Of a stretch of 33,098 nucleotides of DNA, positions 17,401-23,577 are shown piece by piece. The stretch comes from Verrucomicrobiota bacterium (GTDB lineage: Bacteria > Verrucomicrobiota > Verrucomicrobiia > Limisphaerales > UBA11358). Both the position numbers and the translations under genes were made by a program. Where the stretch lies: contig JAGWMQ010000025.1 in assembly GCA_028873125.1 (NCBI GenBank), forward strand, positions 1-33,098. The letters run 5' to 3'. Position 1 is the first letter of the stretch. The number at the start of each line of letters is the position of its first letter. Under the pieces are notes generated by a model that ran no database searches, was not told the origin of the DNA, and saw only the letters and a list, made by a program, of their open reading frames with translations.

Positions 17401-18124
17401 TGGTCAGCGTTCCCTGGCGCCAGCAATAGGCCGTGGCGATGTAACGCGCGGATTGGTCGGTCGCGCGTGCCCCTTCAAAATCAAAGCCCACGTATAAGGC
17501 CGCCGTCGGGTCCCACAGGCCGATCATCGGGATTGGCTGCCCGCCCAGGGGACAGATGTAGCTCCAGTTCCGGTTCCAGAGGCAGGAGATCTCCGGCGAC
17601 CCGGCATGCACGTCCTGCAGCAGGGGAAACGGATCGGCGTAAGGCGTGGCATTGAGCCAGCCGCGTTGATGCCACAATTGGGCCGTCGGCATCGAACAGA
17701 CCAGGAAGTGAAAGGGAGCCGGTCCGTCGGGGAAGAGCGCCAGCCAGCGGTTAGTGTTGAACTGCTCCAGCGTCAGGTGGAATCGGACCACCGGATCCGC
17801 ATTCGTGTCTGCGGGCACCGGCAGCGTGATGCTCACGTAGTCGTTGGTCGCGAACGTGACCGCGAGGGGATCGCTGGTGTGCAGCCCCGAGAAAAATAGA
17901 CCGGCGGCATTCGATACCACGTTGTCCGCCATAATTGCGCCATTGGCCGCCAAACGGATTGGCGCCACCAGCCTTCCATTTGCGTAAACATCGAAGCCCT
18001 GGTTCCCGGCGGGTTGAACCGTGATCTGCGCTGCCAGAGACGGCACCAGCGCCAGCAGACCGAGGATGAACCCGGCCCGCCATCCGCACGGGGGTGCTCC
18101 GGCACGGTGGACGATGTGGGTCAT
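14360..18124 (-). CDS. Large secreted protein of unknown function (possible glycan-active enzyme)
   Basis: A 1254-residue exported protein not assigned to a family. A signal peptide ends near residue 32 (LVPSLAA before QIT). Residues 35-240 look like a beta-rich domain. Residues 280-660 are helical, with repeated Trp/Asp/Asn-rich segments (FWQKPLAGAWRTNWGG, LHETEGWYAARVLVELFRYD, WTMDSDRSDAALDSAFLLEP). This is the look of an (alpha/alpha) toroid glycosidase or lyase. Residues about 680-880 are beta-rich again. Residues about 950-1160 resemble a class I glutamine-amidotransferase/ThuA-like fold (FYLGGEDYVKT, YLAGGGTLVILASGPFPFYYG). The last 65 residues carry the '..DYTVQSRGSL..W..L......FRL' module. 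Fold assignments are by eye. It is convergent with the alpha-galactosidase, so a role in polysaccharide use is plausible but not shown. Confidence 0.8.
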   Translation of the reverse strand: MTHIVHRAGAPPCGWRAGFILGLLALVPSLAAQITVQPAGNQGFDVYANGRLVAPIRLAANGAIMADNVVSNAAGLFFSGLHTSDPLAVTFATNDYVSITLPVPADTNADPVVRFHLTLEQFNTNRWLALFPDGPAPFHFLVCSMPTAQLWHQRGWLNATPYADPFPLLQDVHAGSPEISCLWNRNWSYICPLGGQPIPMIGLWDPTAALYVGFDFEGARATDQSARYIATAYCWRQGTLTNFITLAYPYGGVRYGSQVYPQGGEVLASWFNLIIDPNLPATEDPNERFQERLFARYTNALPRVPAMNDLGWIPGLVHLADFAGPLGVTLYGAGSETNFYLPGTLLLNGWRGEVEMPIDTAVREGDTAALDLARSQVESLLTNYARTFTVGGDACLFWQKPLAGAWRTNWGGPAVTTLHETEGWYAARVLVELFRYDRNRGQAKAQDLVAIDMLFNWARRFVWTRNEFADVPSSPFAIGGTLSTAFLLDYYFTFKNDPQRAANAQLALHLADNLIWRYLQIWTMDSDRSDAALDSAFLLEPNSGRDWAGLACANEVAWLLDSLTQVYVHTGDPRLRYYLRGVLQRWPALYQPYYRNAVADYGSGDFTEGLGLFDGSGPGRGYRYPYGNCQSLPLNDPVGNSTMRVVAGERACVAFDRGDQSTDVTDYRAAGDGACSFRIVSDLPGAFDVSFSYPCVNISGLAVTRVRDGITNVLTSQVRRPPQSPSSLYLSQLQNGDVITIGTVPSDAPTNVFDTSLVYDETNAAAATNGDFITLPLIGDYPLPQDWTNLDSFAGIIPGLRWTCGVPYEQGLHAFTNAVMVNASATAVLVAYAPPESQTLSREPRLTLDDGSILPMSGHPVNGWRGWPIIFNQMVLLDYAVLPDGHSLRQVNPNGTLVMGVTTFTGGQAAWQPVQAALTNASAAFVESERQRLAVLALKASFAQLPTGRIALLPLSTEGAGANFAAATGLDQKWDVLTEQQLVDSNQFNAAKYPLAFYLGGEDYVKTVVTNGDGKAAITRYLAGGGTLVILASGPFPFYYGYGPADQPGPADPLLPALGLPIQVTFEQAPAGIYMQRYTNQSVLLSVPADFPFPPGDQRLRSIERALVNPDDRYLPLVKAVDPQGNDYGDAAAFIAFNTGPASGGRILYVWSTLLSGPQGSWIMVDTVNWIVNATLRPPRPGFGAFRWPDKTHVAFNFNAESNLDYTVQSRGSLTAGDWAKLLDLWSAPSNRSLWFTDSISGTRAGYFRLTVGP

Positions 18125-18436
18125 GACTTCATGGCTGTGCCGCCGCGTTTCTTGACGCTTCGAAAGCGGGGACTGATTCTTTCATTTGCGCGCTGGTTGT
18201 CAACTCGGGACGGTGCGGACCGACGGAGCATCAGGGCTGCGCCGGGCGCGGAGGGCGCTTGCAATGCGTCCTTGCGGTTGATACGTTTGGCGCGGGCCAA
18301 GCCGTCACCGCGGGCGGGTTGAAGCATGCGGGCGCCGGTTGGCGGCCGATTCAAATTGAGTGAACCGAGGATGATGCCTTGCGTCCGGGGCTGTCGCCTG
18401 GTTCCGGCACGGCCTGCATCCTGGTTCGCGCGAGCG
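18125..18436. other. Divergent intergenic region before the 1254-residue protein and the protease
   Basis: A 312-base stretch between two divergent starts. Besides the minus-strand promoter candidate at 18176-18203, nothing specific is seen. Frames open across it (from 18326 on the plus strand) lack coding character and are taken as upstream extensions of the protease frame. Confidence 0.5.
18176..18203 (-). promoter_or_regulatory. Candidate promoter for the 1254-residue secreted protein
   Basis: On the minus strand, TTGACA (18203-18198) is followed after 16 nt by AAGAAT (18181-18176). This would start transcription near 18169, about 45 nt before the ATG at 18124. The -35 box is perfect; the -10 box matches 4 of 6 positions. 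Confidence 0.4.
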
Positions 18437-19873
18437 ATGAAAACCGGTGTCAAATCTCTCCTGGTCTGGGCGGCTTTGGCCGCCACGCCTGTGCTGGCCC
18501 AGCATGAGCAGGCGCCGGGAGAGAGGCCATCCGGCACCGGGGCGCTCACGCCCCTGATGCTGCGGACGCTGAAAGAGTCGGTTCCCATGACGCCGCAACT
18601 GCAGGCCGACCGGAATGCGCTGGCCGACCACAGTGTCCGTTCGCTGGCCATCAACGCGGACCTGGAGAATCGCACGGACACATTCTTTAACCACGTGATC
18701 CAGGAGCCCGGCTCGATAGCCAATCAGAAGCAGTCCGGCCGCTGCTGGCTGTTTGCCGGCCTCAACGTGCTGCGGCCCGAGGTCATCGCCGAACACAAGA
18801 TGAAAGACTTCATGCTCTCGCAGGCCTATGAGCAGTTCTACCAAAAGCTGGAGGCTGCCAACCGCTCGCTGGAGCTGGCCATCAGCCTGCGCCAGGAACC
18901 CATTCACAGCCGCCGCTTGGACACCTTCCTCCAACACCTGATCAGTGACGGGGGCAATTGGAACTATGTCCAGGCCTTGATCCAGAAATACGGGGCGGTG
19001 CCCGAATCCGTGATGCCGGATGATTATGCGGCCTCCCATTCGGGCGAGATGGACGCGCTCATGGCCGCCCGATTGCGCAAGGCGGTGGCGGAGATCCGCC
19101 GCTCGGCCCGCAACGGCGCGGATGCGGCCCAACTCCGGGAGGTGAAAATGAGCGCGCTCCGGGACGTGTACAAGATCCTGGCGCTGTGCCTGGGCAAACC
19201 GCCGGAGACCTTCCAGTGGCGATATCAACGCAAGGACGGCAAAGTCAGCCCGCTGAAACGCTACACGCCCCAATCCTTCTGCCGGACATTCCTGGGCGAC
19301 GACTTGAGCCGCTACGTGAGTTTCGTTAACTACCCGGGCGAGCCGATGCACGCCCATTTGGAATGGGCTTGGGAACGGAACATGGCGGACGGGCCAAACA
19401 TGGACGCGGTGAATCTCCGAATGAAGGAAATGGCGGCCATGGTGCTCAAATCCATATTGGCGGACCAGCCCGTCTGGTTTGGCGCCAATTCCTCCGCCGA
19501 GGGAGATGTCAAAAAGGGACTCTGGCTGCAGGACATCGAGGACACCAGGGACTTGTTTGGCATTGATTTCTCGATGAGCAAGGCGGACACCCTGGCTTAT
19601 GACAACGGCACGCCCAACCACGCCATGGTGATTACCGGCGTGGACGTGCAGGAGGGGATCCCGGTCAAGTGGAAGGTCGAGAACTCCTGGGGAAAGAAGT
19701 CCGGCGATAAAGGCTGGTTCACGATTGACAGCCAATGGTTTGACCGGCACGTCTTCCAGGTGATTGTTGACCGCCGCTTCGCGCCTCCCAAACTGCTGGC
19801 GTTGATCAAGCAGAAACCGATCCTGCTGCCGCCTTGGGATCCGTTCACCGACTGGGTCAACGGACAAGAATAA
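18437..19873 (+). CDS. pepC: Exported C1B-family cysteine aminopeptidase (PepC / bleomycin hydrolase-like)
   Basis: Papain-fold aminopeptidase of the bleomycin hydrolase/PepC family, which normally trims peptides from a hexameric chamber. From the ATG at 18437 it has 478 residues. The catalytic triad is complete: Cys103 in SGRCWLFAGLN, His395 in PNHAMVITG, Asn416 in VENSWG. Unlike the usual cytosolic members it begins with a signal peptide (MKTGVKSLLVWAALAATPVLA, cleaved near residue 21), so it should act in the periplasm or outside. The C-terminus is PFTDWVNGQE, a few residues longer than the self-capping tail usual in the family. The upstream frame to 18326 adds Arg-rich sequence and is rejected as a start. 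Neighbours are not functionally linked in an obvious way. Confidence 0.9.
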   Translation: MKTGVKSLLVWAALAATPVLAQHEQAPGERPSGTGALTPLMLRTLKESVPMTPQLQADRNALADHSVRSLAINADLENRTDTFFNHVIQEPGSIANQKQSGRCWLFAGLNVLRPEVIAEHKMKDFMLSQAYEQFYQKLEAANRSLELAISLRQEPIHSRRLDTFLQHLISDGGNWNYVQALIQKYGAVPESVMPDDYAASHSGEMDALMAARLRKAVAEIRRSARNGADAAQLREVKMSALRDVYKILALCLGKPPETFQWRYQRKDGKVSPLKRYTPQSFCRTFLGDDLSRYVSFVNYPGEPMHAHLEWAWERNMADGPNMDAVNLRMKEMAAMVLKSILADQPVWFGANSSAEGDVKKGLWLQDIEDTRDLFGIDFSMSKADTLAYDNGTPNHAMVITGVDVQEGIPVKWKVENSWGKKSGDKGWFTIDSQWFDRHVFQVIVDRRFAPPKLLALIKQKPILLPPWDPFTDWVNGQE

Positions 19874-20049
19874 CGGGCCAACAGGCGCAACGAAACCTCC
19901 TGCTCATTCTGGAACGGCTCGACCATCGCGGTGACCGCCGACAAAGGATGATCAAACTGCGGCAGGTTCGTCGGCAAAAAATTGGCCAACGATTTTCCTC
20001 GGGATGCCCGAGTGACGCCCCGCCAAGAAAAACCGACCAGTGAAACGTC

Positions 20050-20826
20050 ATGAAAGCCCGGCCTTTGAGCGGTTCACAGTGCGCCAGAGGCGCGGTCATA
20101 CTCCTGGCCTCGCTTTACTGGGAGGGGAACGAGCCCGCCCAGGACGGTGAGCAGGACAAGCGGCGGAAAGCATGGAGGGAGAGCGAACTCGACCTGGCCA
20201 CTTTCCGCGGCTTGCCGGGCATTCCAATCCGCTATGGCCGGCGCAGCGCAAGCCGCAACGGGGAGTTTACCATCGTCCTGGGTGGTGAACCGGCGGGCCT
20301 GGCCAAAATTGTCAACCTGCGGCATTCACTGCCCGTCGAACATGGCGCGCTCGCCGGAAAAGCGGTGGCGACTTTGCGGCGGCAGGTGAAAGCCTTGGCG
20401 GAGGCTGAAGGCATCTGGAGTCTTCGGAACCCGCAGCCTTTCAACTCCTGGGGTCTGGTTTGCATCGCCATCAATCCGCGTTGCAAATTCCACGGGCGAT
20501 TGCGCGAGGTCTGGACCAGGCATTTCCGACCACAGTTCACGCCTGCCGAGTATGGACCGGGAATCCTGGACCGGGACGGCCTCCTTCAAATCCCATTGAG
20601 TGCTGAAGCCTGGAGCGGGCTCGATTATTGCCTGGCTGCTCCCACAAAGCCAAATTGCCCGGTTCCGACGCCAAAGGAGATCGCCGAGGCCGCAAAATGG
20701 GGGTCGTATTTTCGCAGGACATCCGAATCGGGGATCACGACCGCGGACGACGCTGAGATTCGAAAATATCTCCGCAACCTGTTTTTGCCGGCGGCTTGTT
20801 CATCAGCGGCGGCCAATTCCAGATGA
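20050..20826 (+). CDS. Hypothetical protein, unrecognised
   Basis: A 258-residue frame with no family I recognise. The N-terminal 45 residues are hydrophilic after a short apolar patch (AVILLASLYW). The central part (about 65-200) looks like a folded mixed alpha/beta domain with FTIVLGGEPAGLAKIVNL and an FNSWGLVCIAIN segment. The end (NLFLPAACSSAAANSR) reads like run-on sequence and may be the product of a frameshift into an adjacent secreted-protein remnant. Codon use in the central part fits coding DNA. The gene could be a degraded 5' portion of something longer. Confidence 0.5.
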   Translation: MKARPLSGSQCARGAVILLASLYWEGNEPAQDGEQDKRRKAWRESELDLATFRGLPGIPIRYGRRSASRNGEFTIVLGGEPAGLAKIVNLRHSLPVEHGALAGKAVATLRRQVKALAEAEGIWSLRNPQPFNSWGLVCIAINPRCKFHGRLREVWTRHFRPQFTPAEYGPGILDRDGLLQIPLSAEAWSGLDYCLAAPTKPNCPVPTPKEIAEAAKWGSYFRRTSESGITTADDAEIRKYLRNLFLPAACSSAAANSR

Positions 20827-21000
20827 CGCCGTCCGGTCGTTCAGTTGGAGAAACGGTTGTGCTCTACAGTTCCACGGACTTGAAGGATTGGACGCCAGTT
20901 CAAACCAACGTCGCGACTGGTTGGACATTCACATTTACGCCTGAAGTCAATCCGGCCATGCAGGCCCAATACTTCCGCGTGGAAGCGCAGTGGAACAAGT
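20745..21000 (+). pseudogene. Decayed C-terminal end of a secreted Verrucomicrobia-type protein
   Basis: Two adjacent frames together read TTLRFENISAT, then after a shift GGLFISGGQFQM, then LYSSTDLKDWTPVQTN and AQYFRVE. This is the same C-terminal module as in the complete secreted proteins of this window. There is no start, no body and no stop near the end; the frame simply runs on into antisense of coxB. It is therefore a remnant. Confidence 0.55.
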
Positions 21001-21083
21001 TACAGGAATTGAATGCGCCGCCTCGTGAAATGGGGAGGCTGAAACAAAACACGGGGCCTTTGCGACACACCGTGCAACGTCGC

Positions 21084-21147
21084 GGAGGGGGCGCCGGTTT
21101 TCAACCGGCTTGCGGGAGACGGGCCGTTTGCAACACGGCGCTCCTCC
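21084..21147. repeat. 64-bp REP-like element downstream of coxB
   Basis: The ends GGAGGGGGCGCCG and CGGCGCTCCTCC form a near-perfect inverted pair. Inside are two hairpins: 21093-21109 (GCCGGTT/AACCGGC with a TTC loop) and 21123-21139 (GCCGT/ACGGC with a 7-nt loop). The overall fold is a three-way junction like the element in the E2 gene, although the sequence differs. It begins 36 nt after the coxB stop and could act as a transcript end or as a 3' stabilising structure for the oxidase operon. Confidence 0.65.
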
Positions 21148-21182
21148 GAAGCCAGGGCTGGCGGCGCGGCCGGCGCACCGCC

Positions 21183-21956
21183 TCATTCAAAACTGGCCGA
21201 GGAGGTCGCGGGGCTTTGGGACTGGATCCATTTGTCAAAATCCGCCTGGCTTTGAACAATCAGAAAGCCGCCGGACATCGCCGAATGCCCGGGGCCGCAG
21301 AGTTGGGCGCAGTTGACCTGATAACGGCCGATCTTGTCCGGAATGAACCAAAGGGGAATGCGCAGCCCGGGGATGGCGTCCTGCTCCACGCGCATGGCCA
21401 GGATTTTGAGGGAATGAATCACGTCCTTGGAGGTCACGTAAATGATGACCGGCTTGTTGACGACGCAATGAATGTCATTGAGCGTCTGAATGTCGTCCTT
21501 GCTGTGCGGGTCGTTGAAGTCCACGCCGAAGACGTTCGTGTCGCTTACCAGGTCCATGTCCTCCCGCCCAAACACGCCGTCCGGGCCCGGATAGCGGACA
21601 TTCCAGGCATATTGCTGCGCGACGATTTGAATGACGGTGGACTTGTCGGCGGGGGGAAAGTGGCTCTCATTCCTGGCCCAAAGCGGAACGGCGATGACGA
21701 TCAACAGCAGGGCTTCGATGGCCGCGACGGTCAGTTCGAGATAGTTGGAGGCGTGGTTTTTGACGCCCGCGTAATCCGCCCTGGGATTGCGCGATTGGCG
21801 GAACCGATAGAGCGCGTAGAAGAAATAAATGATCCAGCCGATGAACAGCGCGAACATCAGCAGATGGACATAGACCATCAAGTCGTCCACGCCCACGCCG
21901 TTTTTGGAGGCCAGTTCGGGCAGGCGGAGGACGTTGTGGGCAAACCATTGGGTCAT
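21183..21956 (-). CDS. coxB: Cytochrome c oxidase subunit II
   Basis: CuA-bearing subunit that accepts electrons from cytochrome c for the aa3-type oxidase. It has 257 residues, with two N-terminal membrane helices (about 26-50 and 73-93) and a periplasmic cupredoxin domain. The CuA ligands are visible: His181, Cys216, Cys220, His224 and Met227, in CAQLCGPGHSAM. The backbone-carbonyl position usually filled by Glu is Gln218. There is no C-terminal cytochrome c domain, so this is not a caa3 fusion. The gene overlaps the preceding small gene by 4 nt (ATGA) and is the last gene of the oxidase operon, whereas coxB usually comes first. A long linker between the Trp-rich YAWNV segment and the CuA core carries extra acidic residues. 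Confidence 0.97.
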   Translation of the reverse strand: MTQWFAHNVLRLPELASKNGVGVDDLMVYVHLLMFALFIGWIIYFFYALYRFRQSRNPRADYAGVKNHASNYLELTVAAIEALLLIVIAVPLWARNESHFPPADKSTVIQIVAQQYAWNVRYPGPDGVFGREDMDLVSDTNVFGVDFNDPHSKDDIQTLNDIHCVVNKPVIIYVTSKDVIHSLKILAMRVEQDAIPGLRIPLWFIPDKIGRYQVNCAQLCGPGHSAMSGGFLIVQSQADFDKWIQSQSPATSSASFE

Positions 21957-22225
21957 AGGTCGGCGGGCCGGTCGGGGGACGGCGGCGGGGCGGCGGATTC
22001 TTCCTTGCGGACGATATGCACGAAGAACAGCGCGATGCCCGCCAGCACGGTGACGATGACGCCCATCAAGGTAAAGATGCCCGCGTTCATGCCGTGGGCG
22101 AGCTGCGACTCGGAATGGGCGCCGCCGCAGACCGCGCAGGCCAGCAACGGCGCGGGCACGGCCGCAGCCAGGGTCGTTGCGCCCGGAACGTTTTCCAGGC
22201 GGGACGGTTTCGGATGGGATTTCAT
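21953..22225 (-). CDS. Small membrane protein of the oxidase operon
   Basis: A 90-residue protein with one hydrophobic segment near residues 19-34 that contains CAVCGG, a second membrane helix (about 46-69, FTLMGVIVTVLAGIALFFVH), and a short charged Pro-rich tail. The start at 22225 has an AAGGTGAG ribosome-binding site and overlaps the end of the preceding gene; the longer frame to 22339 is rejected. It overlaps coxB by ATGA, so translation is probably coupled. Not assigned to a family. Position in the operon suggests an oxidase accessory or assembly role; the CxxC could bind metal, but that is speculation. Confidence 0.75.
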   Translation of the reverse strand: MKSHPKPSRLENVPGATTLAAAVPAPLLACAVCGGAHSESQLAHGMNAGIFTLMGVIVTVLAGIALFFVHIVRKEESAAPPPSPDRPADL

Positions 22226-22407
22226 AGATAACTCACCTTTTTTAGTTTCTTCAAAAAATAGATGCCGTAAAGGATGACGAGGAGGCCGGCGACAATGCCG
22301 CACGCGCCAAAAAACACGCGGCCGTCGGCAAACGCCCACACCGCGCAGCCGAAGGCCAGCAGCGTCAGCAGGCTCACAAAAACCAGATGGACGGCCTTGA
22401 GGGACAT
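22222..22407 (-). CDS. Small two-helix membrane protein of the oxidase operon
   Basis: A 61-residue protein made of two membrane helices (about residues 5-27 and 31-51) and a basic tail KKLKKVSYL. It starts 1 nt after the coxD stop and overlaps the next gene by 4 nt, so it is an integral part of the operon. No family recognised. Such short hydrophobic proteins are common in oxidase operons as extra subunits or assembly helpers. Confidence 0.75.
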   Translation of the reverse strand: MSLKAVHLVFVSLLTLLAFGCAVWAFADGRVFFGACGIVAGLLVILYGIYFLKKLKKVSYL

Positions 22408-22408
22408 C

Positions 22409-22780
22409 TCAGTGAAACACCGTGCCCACGGGCATGTCGTGCATCGCGTAGATCGTCAGCCCCATCAGGCCGGCGAAAAAAAAGGCGGTGAACCCCAGCA
22501 GGGTGTAAATCAGTTTCTTCTCCGAAAGCAGGTGCATGAGAAAGCCCGCGACCAGGAAGGCGTTGACGCAGGCGACGGCAAGAATGAGCGCCACCTTCGC
22601 CGCCCAGCCGTAGTGCGGCAGATAGGAGGCGAAAATCATCAGCCCGATTGCGCACAGCACGGCCAGGAACACGTAGAGGCAGCGCCGGAGATACTGGTGG
22701 AAGTCCACCGCATGTCCGGACGGGTCCGCGCCAGCCGCCGCGCGCGCCGTGCCAGGTTGAGCCGTTTTCAATTCGTCCAT
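22409..22780 (-). CDS. coxD: Cytochrome c oxidase subunit IV-type protein
   Basis: A 123-residue membrane protein with three hydrophobic helices (about 35-53, 60-84 and 91-113) and an N-terminal soluble stretch. The helix pattern and the FLMHLLSEKKLIYTLLGFTA segment match the prokaryotic cytochrome c oxidase subunit IV family (CtaF/CyoD type), a small structural subunit next to subunits I and III. It lies 9 nt after coxC and 1 nt before the next gene. Family assignment is by helix layout and context. Confidence 0.85.
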   Translation of the reverse strand: MDELKTAQPGTARAAAGADPSGHAVDFHQYLRRCLYVFLAVLCAIGLMIFASYLPHYGWAAKVALILAVACVNAFLVAGFLMHLLSEKKLIYTLLGFTAFFFAGLMGLTIYAMHDMPVGTVFH

Positions 22781-22789
22781 AAAGTCACA

Positions 22790-23569
22790 TTACGTCAAAT
22801 ATAAGACCGGAAACAAGAATATCCAGACCAGGTCCACGAAATGCCAGAACAACCCGGAGACCTCGACGCGGTTGGTGAAGCGTTCGGGATCGGTCTTCCA
22901 CAGCCGCCGGCCCGGCCCCCAGAGGTAGCCGATGACGATGCTGCCGCCCAGGATGTGCAGGGCGTGCAGGCCGGTCAGCGTGAAGTAGAGCGCCAGGTAA
23001 TCGTTGTGCCAGGGGCCGTAGCTTTGCATGTCCTTGATCTGCGAGCGGGGGATCTTGATCTCGGTTTCCTTGAGGTTCTTCTGCGCGCGCAGGTCGTACA
23101 AGTCCTCCTCGTAGGCCGCGTAGCGCCCCTTGATCACGACGTAATCCTGCTTGGGATTGTTCTGCAGCATGTCGCCGTCGGCGATCCGCCCGTCGGTGAG
23201 GTGGATTTCGTAATGGTTAAGATGCTGGTGATACTCCACCATTTTGATGCACAAAAAGGTCAGGCCCAGCAGCAGGGTGCAGCCGTGGAAGAACTGGAAT
23301 TTGCCGAACTGCCGGATTTTGCAGGCCACCCAGGCCATGAGGGTGGTGATGGCCGAGAGGGCCAGAACGACCGTGTTGAGGGTGCCCAATGTCAGGTTCT
23401 GCCAGCCGTGCGGCCATTCCCCAGCCGGAGTGCCGACGCGGATCAGCACGTAGGCGGAGAACAAAGCGCCGAAGAGCATCACTTCGGAGGACAGGAAGAG
23501 CCAGATGCCGACCTTGGCATTGTAAACGCCGGTGTCGGGCCGGGCCTCGACGGTGTAGGGAATGTCCAT
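22790..23569 (-). CDS. coxC: Cytochrome c oxidase subunit III, with a large extramembrane insert
   Basis: Structural subunit III of the aa3-type oxidase, 259 residues from the ATG at 23569; the longer frame is overlap with coxA. It shows the five-helix form (lacking the first two helices of the seven-helix type): WLFLSSEVMLFGALFSAYV, the TLNTVVLALSAITTLMAWV helix, the FHGCTLLLGLTFLCIKMVEY helix, TLTGLHALHILGG, and the final FWHFVDLVWIFLFPVLY. Between helices 3 and 4 lies an unusual hydrophilic insert of about 70 residues (115-188) rich in Asp, Lys and Tyr; homologues I know have about 20-30 residues here. Spacing to coxA is 8 nt. Confidence 0.96.
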   Translation of the reverse strand: MDIPYTVEARPDTGVYNAKVGIWLFLSSEVMLFGALFSAYVLIRVGTPAGEWPHGWQNLTLGTLNTVVLALSAITTLMAWVACKIRQFGKFQFFHGCTLLLGLTFLCIKMVEYHQHLNHYEIHLTDGRIADGDMLQNNPKQDYVVIKGRYAAYEEDLYDLRAQKNLKETEIKIPRSQIKDMQSYGPWHNDYLALYFTLTGLHALHILGGSIVIGYLWGPGRRLWKTDPERFTNRVEVSGLFWHFVDLVWIFLFPVLYLT

Positions 23570-23577
23570 GAAATTTG

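Noticed and set aside
18305-19867. 520-residue minus-strand frame opposite the PepC-like gene
   Set aside because: Mirror of a GC-rich codon pattern; the plus strand carries an intact catalytic triad.
19998-20012. Small hairpin CTCGGG/CCCGAG after the PepC-like gene as a terminator
   Set aside because: No T-run in either direction; too short to support.
20796-22277. 493-residue plus-strand frame
   Set aside because: Only its first 65 residues resemble a real (decayed) C-terminal module; the rest is antisense of coxB and the small membrane genes.
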